A DNA stretch of 64,000 bases from a bacterium (lineage in GTDB: Bacteria > Hinthialibacterota > Hinthialibacteria > H5-UNCL2): positions 1-64,000 of the forward strand of contig JABTUV010000010.1 of the NCBI GenBank assembly GCA_015075175.1, given 5' to 3'. A program made the position numbers and the translations under genes. Shown here one piece after another: positions 15,629 through 26,401 of the stretch (the first letter of the stretch is position 1; each line of letters starts with the position of its first letter). The notes under the pieces were generated by a model. It searched no databases and was not told where the DNA came from. It saw nothing but the letters and a program-made list of their open reading frames with translations.

Positions 15629-16417
15629 TTAGGCATCGACGGTTTGCGCCACGGTAGTCTCGGGCATCTTCACGCCCTTCAGGCTGGGCACGAGCATGGG
15701 CACGCGCTCGCGGTACTCGGTGTAAATGCGCCCGTGATGCGTCGCCAGATCGCGCTCCTCCCAACGGATCGCCATCAGAATGTAGGCCGCCGTCATTATG
15801 GCGAAGAGGAGATGAGCGACGGTCATGGTCGGCGTGGCCCAGAAGGCCAGGAGCCAGCCAACGTAGAGGGGGTGCCGGACGTGCTGGTACGGCCCCGGCG
15901 TGCGGAAGGGCAGGTAGGTGTACTTCCTTCCCCGGAAGTAGAGCCACACCTGACGCAATCCGAAGAGGTCGAAGTGGTTGATCAGAAACGTCGCCACCAG
16001 GACCAGCATCCAGCCGGAAACGAAGATGCCGTGCATGATCATGCGGGCGGTCTGGCTCTCCATGTGCCAGACTACTCCGCCCATCGGGCGCCACTGCCAG
16101 AAGAGCAGAATCAGCGCCAAGCTGGAGAACAGCACGTAGGTGCTGCGCTCGACGGGCCGGCGCACGTACTGCGTCCACCAGCGCTTGAACGCGGGGCGCG
16201 CCATCACGCTGTGCTGGACCGCGAAGACGGCCAGAAGGCCCAGGTTGATGAGCAGCGCCTGCCACAGGGGCCCGTCCGCGGGGGAATCCATCGACTTGGG
16301 CACGAACAGGTTGCCCACGAAACCGAACGCATACAGGAAAGTCGCAAAAAAGATCGCGTAGCAGATCACGCCGTAGCTCAAGACAGACATCCTCGCCATC
16401 ATGCTCTTGCCGTTCAT
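15629..16417 (-). CDS. MddA-like methanethiol S-methyltransferase (NnrU/ICMT-like membrane protein)
   Basis: 262 residues with about six membrane helices. The sequence matches the NnrU-related branch that includes MddA, which methylates methanethiol to dimethyl sulfide: YAIFFATFLYAFGFVGNLFVPKS, FAVQHSVMARPAFKRWWT, PVERSTYVLFSSLALILLFWQW, FLINHFDLFGLRQVW, then PGPYQHVRHPLYVGWLLAFWATP. The HPLYVGW segment corresponds to the SAM-binding part of the isoprenylcysteine methyltransferase superfamily. ATG at 16417 is used; internal ATGs at codons 6, 7 and 10 are alternatives. It precedes osmC, so an osmC-mddA pair dealing with reactive thiols is possible. Function is assigned by family similarity only. 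Confidence 0.75.
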   Translation of the reverse strand: MNGKSMMARMSVLSYGVICYAIFFATFLYAFGFVGNLFVPKSMDSPADGPLWQALLINLGLLAVFAVQHSVMARPAFKRWWTQYVRRPVERSTYVLFSSLALILLFWQWRPMGGVVWHMESQTARMIMHGIFVSGWMLVLVATFLINHFDLFGLRQVWLYFRGRKYTYLPFRTPGPYQHVRHPLYVGWLLAFWATPTMTVAHLLFAIMTAAYILMAIRWEERDLATHHGRIYTEYRERVPMLVPSLKGVKMPETTVAQTVDA

Positions 16418-16730
16418 TACCGTTCAACCTCCGACGATTGTTGCCGCGGAACCATCGAACCGGCGAGGGGGCGGTCCATTGATCGCCTGCTTGTTGGCCG
16501 GGTTAAACGCGGGCCTCGTGCCAAAGTTGCAACCGAATCGCAATTTCAATAGCCGCAGCGGGATACGCTAGAGACGGGGCGCAGGGCGGGCTGGCGAAAA
16601 TACACGACTCACGAGATCTCGCCAAGAGAATGGCGAGTTTTCAAGACTTCCGCTCGTTCAAGGCAAAGGCGACCGAGTGGCGGGCGCAGGTGGTGCCGGG
16701 GGGGCGGACGATGCCAGGACTCCCCTTGGG

Positions 16731-16790
16731 CGCCTGTCATTTCGACCGCGCCTGTCATTTCGACCGCGCCTGTCATTTCGACCGCAGGGA
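16731..16790. repeat. Three 18-bp tandem copies of a CATTTCGACC unit
   Basis: Three head-to-tail copies of CGCCTGTCATTTCGACCG with an exact 18 bp period, the last running into CAGGGAGAAATCTCCC. The unit is the reverse complement of the core of the larger tandem block just downstream (GGTCGAAATGACAGG), so the two blocks together form a long inverted arrangement. Confidence 0.85.
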
Positions 16791-16840
16791 GAAATCTCCC
16801 GTCTTGCTCCCGGTCCGACACAACGAGGGAAGATTTTCCC

Positions 16841-17192
16841 GCGGTCGAAATGACAAGGTGGCGGCGGGGCGCGGGGATGCGGAGAAGATTACCCCTGCGG
16901 TCGAAATGACAAGGTGGCGGCGGGGCGCGGGGATGCGGAGGAGATTACTCCCTGCGGTCGAAATGACAGGGTGGCGGCGGGGCGCGGGGATGCGGAGAAG
17001 GTTTCTCCCTGCGGTCGAAATGACAGGGTGGCGCCGGGGCGCGGGATGTGGAGAAGATTTCTCCCTGCGGTCGAAATGACAGGGTGGCGCCGGGGCGCGG
17101 ATGGAGAAGATTTCTCCCTGCGGTCGAAATGACAAGGTGGCGCCGGGGCGCGGGGATGCGGAGAAGATTTCTCCCTGCGGTCGAAATGACAG
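16841..17192. repeat. Seven-copy tandem repeat, 53-57 bp period
   Basis: Seven copies of a unit holding GCGGTCGAAATGACA, then a GGTGGCGGCGGGGCGCGGGGA-type spacer shortened or altered between copies, then GGAGAAGATTTCTCCCT. Unit starts fall at 16841, 16897, 16954, 17011, 17067, 17120 and 17177. Each unit has its own palindrome GGAGAAGATTTCTCC. All reading frames through it are repeat artefacts. Single copies of the same family recur at 24261-24318 and 26421-26450, at gene ends in the respiratory operon. Confidence 0.9.
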
Positions 17193-17601
17193 GCAAGTGA
17201 CCAATGGATACGGATTCGACCGGGACCTTGGAGTGGGCGGTCGCTTGGCGTTTTTGATGCCCCGCGCGGCGTTCCGTGATCGAGACTCATGGAAAGGGGC
17301 CTGGATTGTAGATACAGCATCAAACTTGAGCGGAATCGCCTATTTAATTGCGTATCACTAATATCTGACGTATGTTATTGATATTGGACAGCGAAAAAAA
17401 GACTTGACCTGGCCAGCGTCCTCGTATACAAATTGCTTGAGATTAGGTTTGAGTGTCGCTCTCAAGAACCGGACGGCTTGCCACGCTTTCCACCCCTCGC
17501 AAGCGTCGGAGTGACCGCCGGTCTTTCTCTGTAAGAGGGGAGATTGAGTCGCATTCCGTGGTGAGCACGGCACGTCGGGCAACAAGTCTAGGAGGCTGGG
17601 A
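17193..17601. other. Leader region of the ACIII operon
   Basis: No gene is seen between the tandem repeat and actA. The segment 17330-17440 is AT-rich and holds the best promoter candidate for the respiratory operon. A strong AGGAGG lies at 17590-17595 before actA. Confidence 0.5.
17404..17432 (+). promoter_or_regulatory. Candidate sigma-70 type promoter for the ACIII operon
   Basis: TTGACC at 17404-17409 is followed after 17 bases by TACAAA at 17427-17432 (or after 15 bases by TATACA). It lies about 170 bp upstream of actA in an AT-rich leader. Confidence 0.35.
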
Positions 17602-18183
17602 ATGCATCCCCTCGACCGCCTGTTGCGCGTGATCCTCCCGCTGGGAGGGTTGGCGGTACTGGGCATGGTCGTTTTGGTCGGTTGGACCACGCAGCCCAAC
17701 CGCTACGTGGAGGGCTATGCCCCGGAGCAACCCATCCCCTTCTCGCACAAGGTGCACGCGGGCGACAATCAGATTCCCTGCCTTTACTGCCACGGCGGGG
17801 CGGACAAGTCGCGCATCGCGGGCGTCCCTTCGCTGGAGCTCTGCATGAATTGCCACCAGGTGACGCGCACCAGTACGGATAATATTCTCAACCTGACCGA
17901 ACTCTACCAGAGCGGGCAGCCCATCTTCTGGGAGCGCGTCCACAACCTGCCCGACCACGTGTTCTTCGACCATCGCCCCCACGTCAAGGCGGGCATCGCC
18001 TGCCAGGTATGCCACGGCGAAGTGGAGAAAATGGAGGTATTGCGGCAGTCGATGTCGCTGCGCATGGGCAACTGTCTGGACTGCCATAGAAACATGCACG
18101 ACTACATCCGCAAGGCGGAGTATCGCAAGGACGTAAAACCCGACCTTGTGGGCGCGGAGAATTGCTTCGCGTGCCATCGGTAA
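17602..18183 (+). CDS. actA: Alternative Complex III pentaheme cytochrome subunit ActA
   Basis: 193 residues, anchored by one N-terminal membrane helix (about 10-28) with the rest periplasmic. Five CXXCH heme c motifs are present: CLYCH 60-64, CMNCH 81-85, CQVCH 134-138, CLDCH 158-162 and CFACH 188-192, the last one residue before the stop. His residues upstream (FSHKVHAG, FFDHRPHVKAG) are likely distal ligands. ActA passes electrons within ACIII, a quinol:electron-acceptor oxidoreductase that replaces the bc1 complex. The start has AGGAGG six bases upstream. It is the first gene of a long plus-strand operon running to ctaB. Confidence 0.93.
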   Translation: MHPLDRLLRVILPLGGLAVLGMVVLVGWTTQPNRYVEGYAPEQPIPFSHKVHAGDNQIPCLYCHGGADKSRIAGVPSLELCMNCHQVTRTSTDNILNLTELYQSGQPIFWERVHNLPDHVFFDHRPHVKAGIACQVCHGEVEKMEVLRQSMSLRMGNCLDCHRNMHDYIRKAEYRKDVKPDLVGAENCFACHR

Positions 18184-18202
18184 AGGGAGAGCGTTGAGGA
18201 CC

Positions 18203-18389
18203 ATGAAGCGGTTGGAGCGGCGGAGCGCATTGGGGCGGCTGTTGGCGGGGCTGGCGGCCGGGCTGACCCTGGGCGCATGGGGGCAGGGGAATCGGGCGGC
18301 CGACTCGGCCCGCCCGTCTCTTGCCGAGCCTCCCGTCGTCCCGCAGCCTTCCATCGCCGTGCAGCCGGCACGCCATTCGGTGAGGCGCC

Positions 18390-18400
<11 letters not shown>
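18203..18400 (+). CDS. Small ORF with Tat-like N-terminus between actA and actB
   Basis: A 65-residue reading frame with GAGGACC just before its ATG and an 11 bp overlap with the actB start, which suggests translational coupling. The N-terminus MKRLERRSALGRLLAGLAAG is a basic, twin-Arg-containing segment followed by a hydrophobic stretch, so it looks like an export signal or a small membrane protein. The C-terminal half is Pro- and Arg-rich with no recognised domain. The standard ACIII gene set has no such protein known to me. It could be a detached signal-like peptide or a spurious frame. Confidence 0.4.
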
Positions 18401-21491
<3,091 letters not shown>

Positions 21492-21517
21492 GGGCACGCG
21501 ACGGAGAACGGCTCTGT

Positions 21518-21645
21518 GTAGCGCCGGCATCCTGCCGGCCGGCGTGGGTGGCGTCTCGTCCCCACGCTTCAGGTGCGCCTGTTTGTCGGACCGAAGCGCG
21601 TGGGCAGGATGCCCACACGCGAGCCGGCGAGACGCCGGCGTTACG
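21518..21645. repeat. Three-stem GC-rich palindromic repeat element, copy 1
   Basis: A roughly 128 bp element running from GTAGCGCCGGC to GCCGGCGTTACG. It contains three stem-loops: GCCGGCATCCTGCCGGC, a GTGGGCAGGATGCCCAC stem, and GCCGGCGAGACGCCGGC. A second copy lies at 63288-63404 with the same order of stems but swapped stem types. This copy sits between actB and actC inside the operon, so it will be transcribed. Confidence 0.8.
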
Positions 21646-21659
21646 CTGGGGAGGCGGCC

Positions 21660-23087
21660 ATGAGTCTTGAGAGCGCGGTGGAACGCGCCTTTCCGGCGCG
21701 CGCCCCCAAGTCTGCACCGCTGTCGCCCGCGCGCGTGGACGAGCAGGTCCTCTCGATCACCGAGACGCGCCCGCCGCTTTCCTGGTACGCCGCCTTCGCC
21801 GTCGCCGGCTCGGTGATGACGATGGGTTTCGCCATGATCGGTTACACGGTGTATCGCGGCATCGGCGTGTGGGGTAACAACGTGCCCGTCGGCTGGGCCT
21901 TCGACATCACCAATTTCGTGTTCTGGGTCGGTATCGGCGCGGACGCTCATTTCGGCGATATTTTTCTTCCGGCAGCGCTGGCGCAACGCCATCGCCCGCT
22001 TCGCGGAGGCCATGACGCTATTCGCCGTCATGTGCGCCGCCATCTTCCGCTCATCCATACCGGCCGCCCGTGGCTGGCCGCCTTCTGGCTCTTTCCTATC
22101 CCAACCAGCGCGGCCTGGGGTCAATTTCTCCTCGCGCTGTTTGGGACGTGTTCGCCATTTCGACTACTTCACGGTGTCGGCGCTTTTCTGGTACGTGGGG
22201 CTGTTGCCCGACTGGCCTCGCTGCGCGACCGGGCACGGGCCGCGCGCGCGGTCATCTTCTCCATCCTGTCGCTGGGTTGGACCGGTTCCGCCCGCCACTG
22301 GGTGCATTACGAAAAGGCCTACATGATCCTGGCCGGACTGGCGACCCCGCTCGTGCTCTCCGTGCACTCGGTCGTGTCCTTCGACTTCGCCACCTCCGTC
22401 CTCCCCGGCTGGCACAGCACCATTTTCCCCCCCTACTTCGTGGTCGGGGCCATCTTCTCCGGTTTCGCCATGGTCGTCACCGTGCTGGTGATCGTGCGCT
22501 GGGCCATGAAGTTGGACAACCTCATCACCATGAACCATCTGGACGTGATGAACAAAGTCATCCTGACGACGGGCCTGATCGTGGGGTTGGCGTACTTCAC
22601 CGAGTTTTTCATCGGCTGGTACAGCCAGGCGCTGTACGAGCAGGAGATGTTCCGCCTGCGCATGTTCGGGCCGTACGGGTGGGCGTTTTGGGTGATGTTC
22701 AGCTGCAACGTGCTCGTGCCGCAGATATTCTGGTTCCGGGCCATGCGGCGCAGCGTGCCGGTAATGTTCGCGGTGGCGATACTCGTCAACGTGGGCATGT
22801 GGTTCGAGCGCTTCGTCATCATCACCCCGACGCTGGCGCAGGACTTTCTGCCCAGTTCGTGGGGCATGTTCATCCCGACCATTTTCGACATCGGGATTCT
22901 GTTGGGGTCCTTCGGGTTGTTTTTCACGCTGATTCTCGTTTTCGCGCGGGTTTTGCCGGTGATTTCGACCACGGAAGTGAAGATGGACTTGCCGGGGGCG
23001 CAGCCGCATCGTACCCCCTCGCATCATCCCCCCCTGCCCCCCTTGCCACGGGGGGAGGGAGCAGCGGCGGGAGGCGGCGGTGACTAG
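21660..23087 (+). CDS. actC: Alternative Complex III quinol-binding membrane subunit ActC (NrfD/PsrC-like), with clustered frameshifts
   Basis: About 475 residues with ten predicted membrane helices. Intact stretches match ActC: SWYAAFAVAGSVMTMGFAMIG, AFDITNFVFWVGIG, PLIHTGRPWL, SARHWVHYEKAYMILAGLATP, and NHLDVMNKVILTTGLIVG. Between about 21930 and 22230 the coding signal jumps among all three frames. The expected TLISAIFFFRQRWRNAI stretch is only in frame +1, YPNQRGLG in another, and FTVSALFWYVGLLPD in frame +1 again. At least five indels are needed, yet no stop arises, so a single open frame survives with a scrambled middle. ATG at 21660 has GGGGAGG upstream. The function is quinol oxidation in the membrane. 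Confidence 0.85.
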   Translation: MSLESAVERAFPARAPKSAPLSPARVDEQVLSITETRPPLSWYAAFAVAGSVMTMGFAMIGYTVYRGIGVWGNNVPVGWAFDITNFVFWVGIGADAHFGDIFLPAALAQRHRPLRGGHDAIRRHVRRHLPLIHTGRPWLAAFWLFPIPTSAAWGQFLLALFGTCSPFRLLHGVGAFLVRGAVARLASLRDRARAARAVIFSILSLGWTGSARHWVHYEKAYMILAGLATPLVLSVHSVVSFDFATSVLPGWHSTIFPPYFVVGAIFSGFAMVVTVLVIVRWAMKLDNLITMNHLDVMNKVILTTGLIVGLAYFTEFFIGWYSQALYEQEMFRLRMFGPYGWAFWVMFSCNVLVPQIFWFRAMRRSVPVMFAVAILVNVGMWFERFVIITPTLAQDFLPSSWGMFIPTIFDIGILLGSFGLFFTLILVFARVLPVISTTEVKMDLPGAQPHRTPSHHPPLPPLPRGEGAAAGGGGD

Positions 23088-24336
23088 TCCGGCTGCCGTC
23101 GGTGTGGTGGGGCTTTTTGACAGCCCGGAGGCGCTCCTGGCGGCGATTCCGCGAGTGAAGGCCAGAAACCTGGGCGCGCTCAACGCCTATACGCCGTATC
23201 CCGTGCATGGTCTGGAACGCGCGCTGGGCATTCCCCGCTCGCCGCTCGGCTATCTGGTCCTCGCGGCCGGACTTTTCGGCGTGCTCGTCGCCATCGCCTT
23301 GCAGGGTTGGACCAACGCCATCGACTATCCGCAGGTGATCGGCGGCAAACCCTTCTTCGCCTGGCCGGCTTACTTTCCCATCATCTTCGAGGTGATGGTG
23401 CTGCTCTCCGCCTTCGCCACGTTCCTGGGGATGCTGGGACTCTTCAACCGGCTGCCGTACCTGGGCCATCCGCTGCTGGCCTCCGACGCGATCGCCGAGA
23501 TCACGCGCGACCGCTTCGCTCTCTCCATCGAGAAGCGCGGCGAACACCTGGACCTGCACGCCGCCGAGCAGGCGCTGCTCACCGCCGGCAGCCACTCGGT
23601 CGAGTTCCTCTTTCCCACCGTCGTGGTGAAGGAGAAAAAGCCCGAGGACCTGCCCTTCGCCGCCTTCGCCACCATCTCGCTGATCGTGCTCTCGGCGATC
23701 CTGGCGGGCTGGGCCTGGCACTGGGTGATCAAGCTCTTTCCCGAGCTGCCGCCCATGGCGCACATGCTGGCGCAGCCGCGCCTGGACCCGCAGGAGGAGT
23801 CGCTTTTCTTCATGGACGGCCGCGCCATGCGCACCCCGCCGGCGGGTACGATCGCGCGCGGCCATCGCCCCTATCCCTTCCAGCCCGACCGCGACGACGA
23901 GAAAGCGGGCCGGCTCCTGGCCAACCCGCTGCCGCAAAGCGAAAAGGTCCTCGTGCACGGGCGGCAGGTCTACGAGACCAACTGCGCCGTCTGCCACGGG
24001 CTTTTGGGCGACGGCAAGAAGATGCTCTCCGACAAGTACATGGCGCAGCCGGCCAACCTGCATACGGCGCGCATCCGCCAGTATCCCGACGGGCGGCTGT
24101 TTCACGTGATGACCGTGGGCAAGGGAACCATGCCCGCCTACGGGCCGTTCCTGTCCGAGGACGACCGCTGGAGCGCCGTCCACTACCTGCGCGTACTGCA
24201 ACAGTCCCAGAACGCGACCGAGGAGCAACTGGCGGCCGCGAGCAAGGGACTGGTGTTTGAGGAGAAGATTTCTCCCTTCGGTCGAAATGACAGGGATGTT
24301 TCCGGTCGAAATGACAGCCAGGAGAAGAAGCCATGA
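23080..24336 (+). CDS. actD: ActD-ActE fusion: DUF3341 membrane protein joined to a monoheme cytochrome c
   Basis: 418 residues. Residues 1-190 form the DUF3341 domain of ActD (VVGLFDSPEALLAAIPRVKARN; TPYPVHGLERALGIPRS; two membrane helices around 50-70 and 95-125). A third helix near 205-225 leads into an ActE-like cytochrome c with CAVCH at 302-306 and a likely Met ligand in GTMPAYGPFLSEDD. In characterised ACIII these are separate proteins. The start GTG at 23080 overlaps the actC stop. The last 20 or so codons derive from a GGTCGAAATGAC-type repeat, giving the tail ISPFGRNDRDVSGRND. The ATGA overlap with actF shows tight coupling. Confidence 0.88.
   Translation: MTSPAAVGVVGLFDSPEALLAAIPRVKARNLGALNAYTPYPVHGLERALGIPRSPLGYLVLAAGLFGVLVAIALQGWTNAIDYPQVIGGKPFFAWPAYFPIIFEVMVLLSAFATFLGMLGLFNRLPYLGHPLLASDAIAEITRDRFALSIEKRGEHLDLHAAEQALLTAGSHSVEFLFPTVVVKEKKPEDLPFAAFATISLIVLSAILAGWAWHWVIKLFPELPPMAHMLAQPRLDPQEESLFFMDGRAMRTPPAGTIARGHRPYPFQPDRDDEKAGRLLANPLPQSEKVLVHGRQVYETNCAVCHGLLGDGKKMLSDKYMAQPANLHTARIRQYPDGRLFHVMTVGKGTMPAYGPFLSEDDRWSAVHYLRVLQQSQNATEEQLAAASKGLVFEEKISPFGRNDRDVSGRNDSQEKKP
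24261..24318. repeat. GGTCGAAATGAC repeat inside the 3' end of the ActDE gene
   Basis: Two copies of GGTCGAAATGACAG, preceded by GGAGAAGATTTCTCCC, as in the tandem block at 16841-17192. Here the repeat is translated and supplies the C-terminus of the ActD-ActE protein. Confidence 0.85.
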
Positions 24337-25496
24337 GGCCCAGTGAGACGCGCGTTCCCGGCTGGGTGTTCATGATGGGCGGGGTCGGCCTCGTGGGCAT
24401 GGCGCTGGCGCTGGTCGTTACCGGCGACGTGCAGCGCTTCTTCGCCAACTGGATCGTCTGGTTGGTGGTGCTCTTGACGCTCGGGTTGGGGGCGCTCTTC
24501 ATGGTCGCCTTGGAGCACGTGGTCGCCGCGCGCTGGAGCGTGCCCCTGCGGCGCGTGCCCGAGCGGCTGGCCAGTCTGCTTCTCTTGCTCGTTCCCATCG
24601 CCGGCATCGGCCTTTTGGCGCTGTTGGGCAGCCGGCCGCTCTATCCCTGGGCTGCGCCCGGGGCGCTGGAGGATAAGATCCTCGCGGGCAAGGCCGCCTG
24701 GCTGAATCCCGGGTTTTTCACCCTCCGCGTGGCGCTCTGCTTCCTATTGTGGTGGGTTTTCTACGCCGTCCTGGTGAAAGGCTCGCTGCGCCAGGACGAA
24801 GGCCGCGACGCCGCCTTCGCCAGGCGCGCCCGACGCCATTCCGTGCTCTTCCTCCTCGTCTATGCCCCGACCATCACGCTCGTCGCCTTCGACTGGGTGA
24901 TGAGCCTGGAACCCAAATGGCGCTCGACCATTTTCGGCGTCTATCTCTTCTCCGGCAGCGTCTGGTCGGGGTTGGCGGCGATTACTCTGGGCGTGCTGTA
25001 TCTCAAGAAGCAGGGGCGGTTGCCGGGCGTCGGTCCCGACCATCTCTACAACCTGGGCGGCCTCATGTTCGCCTTCACCTGCTTCTGGACGTACATCGCC
25101 ATCTCGCAGTTCCTCCTCATGTGGTACGCCAACCTGCCGGAGGAAGTGATCTGGTTCGCGCATCGCAGCCGGGACGGCTGGGGGATGGTCGCCATCCTGC
25201 TGGCGGTCGTGCATTTCGCCGTGCCGTTCTTCGCGCTCCTGTCGCGGGACGCCAAGAGCGACGAACGCCGGTTGTCTTTCATGGCCAAGTGGATTCTGGG
25301 CGCGCACGCGCTGGACATCTATTTTCTGGTCATGCCGAGCCTGGAGCGGGGGGTGCTTTTGGGCGTGATGGAAATCTCCGCCGCGCTCTTCTTCATCGCG
25401 GCGGGCGTTTATTGGGCGGCGCGGTCGATGCGCATGGGCGCCGATATGCCTACGGGCGATCCGAATCTCGCCGAGGGGCTGGAGTTCCACCTGTGA
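24333..25496 (+). CDS. actF: Alternative Complex III membrane subunit ActF (NrfD-like)
   Basis: 387 residues with about ten membrane helices. It belongs to the ActF branch related to ActC: PGWVFMMGGVGLVGMALALV, the first loop EHVVAARWSVPLRRVPERLA, LYPWAAPG, RRHSVLFLLVYAPTITLVAFDWVMSLEPKW, then FTCFWTYIAISQFLLMWYANLPEE. The helix pattern and WVMSLEP motif are characteristic of ActF. It probably anchors ActB/ActE and may have a second quinone-related site. It overlaps both neighbours by four bases (ATGA at the start, GTGA at the end). Confidence 0.92.
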   Translation: MRPSETRVPGWVFMMGGVGLVGMALALVVTGDVQRFFANWIVWLVVLLTLGLGALFMVALEHVVAARWSVPLRRVPERLASLLLLLVPIAGIGLLALLGSRPLYPWAAPGALEDKILAGKAAWLNPGFFTLRVALCFLLWWVFYAVLVKGSLRQDEGRDAAFARRARRHSVLFLLVYAPTITLVAFDWVMSLEPKWRSTIFGVYLFSGSVWSGLAAITLGVLYLKKQGRLPGVGPDHLYNLGGLMFAFTCFWTYIAISQFLLMWYANLPEEVIWFAHRSRDGWGMVAILLAVVHFAVPFFALLSRDAKSDERRLSFMAKWILGAHALDIYFLVMPSLERGVLLGVMEISAALFFIAAGVYWAARSMRMGADMPTGDPNLAEGLEFHL

Positions 25497-26401
25497 GCGA
25501 GCTGGGCGACCTCTATCACGAGAACTTTCGCAAGCTTCGGCCGTATTTTCCGGTGCTGGCGCTCTGCGGCGTGGCGACCATGGTGTTCGTGCTGTTCGCC
25601 TTCCTGGTCATGCCCCGGGCGCTGGATCCGCGCGTCCTTTACTTCCCGCCCGCGGACCCGCTGGACGCAAAACCCGTCGCCGGCAAGCCCATCCCGCCCA
25701 TGGACGTGGCGGCGATGCTGGCCGGCTCGCCCGAACTGGTCGCCGCCGGCAAGAGCGAATACGCCATCCAGTGCCAGTCGTGCCACGGGCCGGAGGGCAA
25801 GGGCAACGGACCGGCGGGCCTCGCGCTCAATCCGCGTCCCCGCAACTTCACCGTGCCCGACGGTTGGAAGACGGGTTACAAGATTACCGACATCTACCAC
25901 ACGCTGTCCGAGGGACTGGGCGCGGTCATGCCCGCCTTCGACGTGCTCTCGCCGGAGAAGCGCTTCGCGCTGGCGCACTACGTGCAATCGCTGGGGGGCT
26001 TCAATCACGGACCCGAGGATGCGACCGCCGTCGCCTTTCTCAACCAGAACTATCATCTGTCCGAGGGCGGGCGCGAGCCGAATCGCGTCTCCGTCCCCTT
26101 CATGATGGCGTACCTGGCCGAGCGCGAGCAACCGGCGGGAGCGATCCCGCTGCCGCCGGAGAGCGACGGCTCGGACGAAGCGCGGCTCCTGCGGCGGGCC
26201 GTCGCCGATCCGGCGCGCGTCGCCCGCACGCTCGAGCGCGCCGCCGGCTGGCAAGTCTCCTCCGCCAGCCTGGCCGAAATCGCCCTCGCCGGCAGCCCCG
26301 CCAACGGCGTCTCCGCCGCCGTGGGTACCCTCTCCCGCACTCAATGGGAACAATTGCGAACATCCCTCCTCGAGCATCTATCAAGGAAGAACCAACCATG
26401 A
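25493..26401 (+). CDS. Membrane-anchored monoheme cytochrome c
   Basis: 302 residues. One N-terminal membrane helix (about 20-42, LALCGVATMVFVLFAFLV) is followed by a periplasmic cytochrome c domain with CQSCH at 94-98 and a Met ligand likely in GAVMPAFDVLSPEKR. A C-terminal region of about 110 residues has no known domain. It starts with GTG overlapping the actF stop. By position it could link ACIII to the caa3 oxidase, alongside the heme of the ActD-ActE protein. Second cytochromes of this type are common in ACIII operons. Confidence 0.85.
   Translation: MSELGDLYHENFRKLRPYFPVLALCGVATMVFVLFAFLVMPRALDPRVLYFPPADPLDAKPVAGKPIPPMDVAAMLAGSPELVAAGKSEYAIQCQSCHGPEGKGNGPAGLALNPRPRNFTVPDGWKTGYKITDIYHTLSEGLGAVMPAFDVLSPEKRFALAHYVQSLGGFNHGPEDATAVAFLNQNYHLSEGGREPNRVSVPFMMAYLAEREQPAGAIPLPPESDGSDEARLLRRAVADPARVARTLERAAGWQVSSASLAEIALAGSPANGVSAAVGTLSRTQWEQLRTSLLEHLSRKNQP

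Noticed and set aside
16841-17192. CRISPR array
   Set aside because: The spacers are near-identical and GC-rich, the repeat contains its own palindrome, and no cas genes are near; it is a plain tandem repeat.
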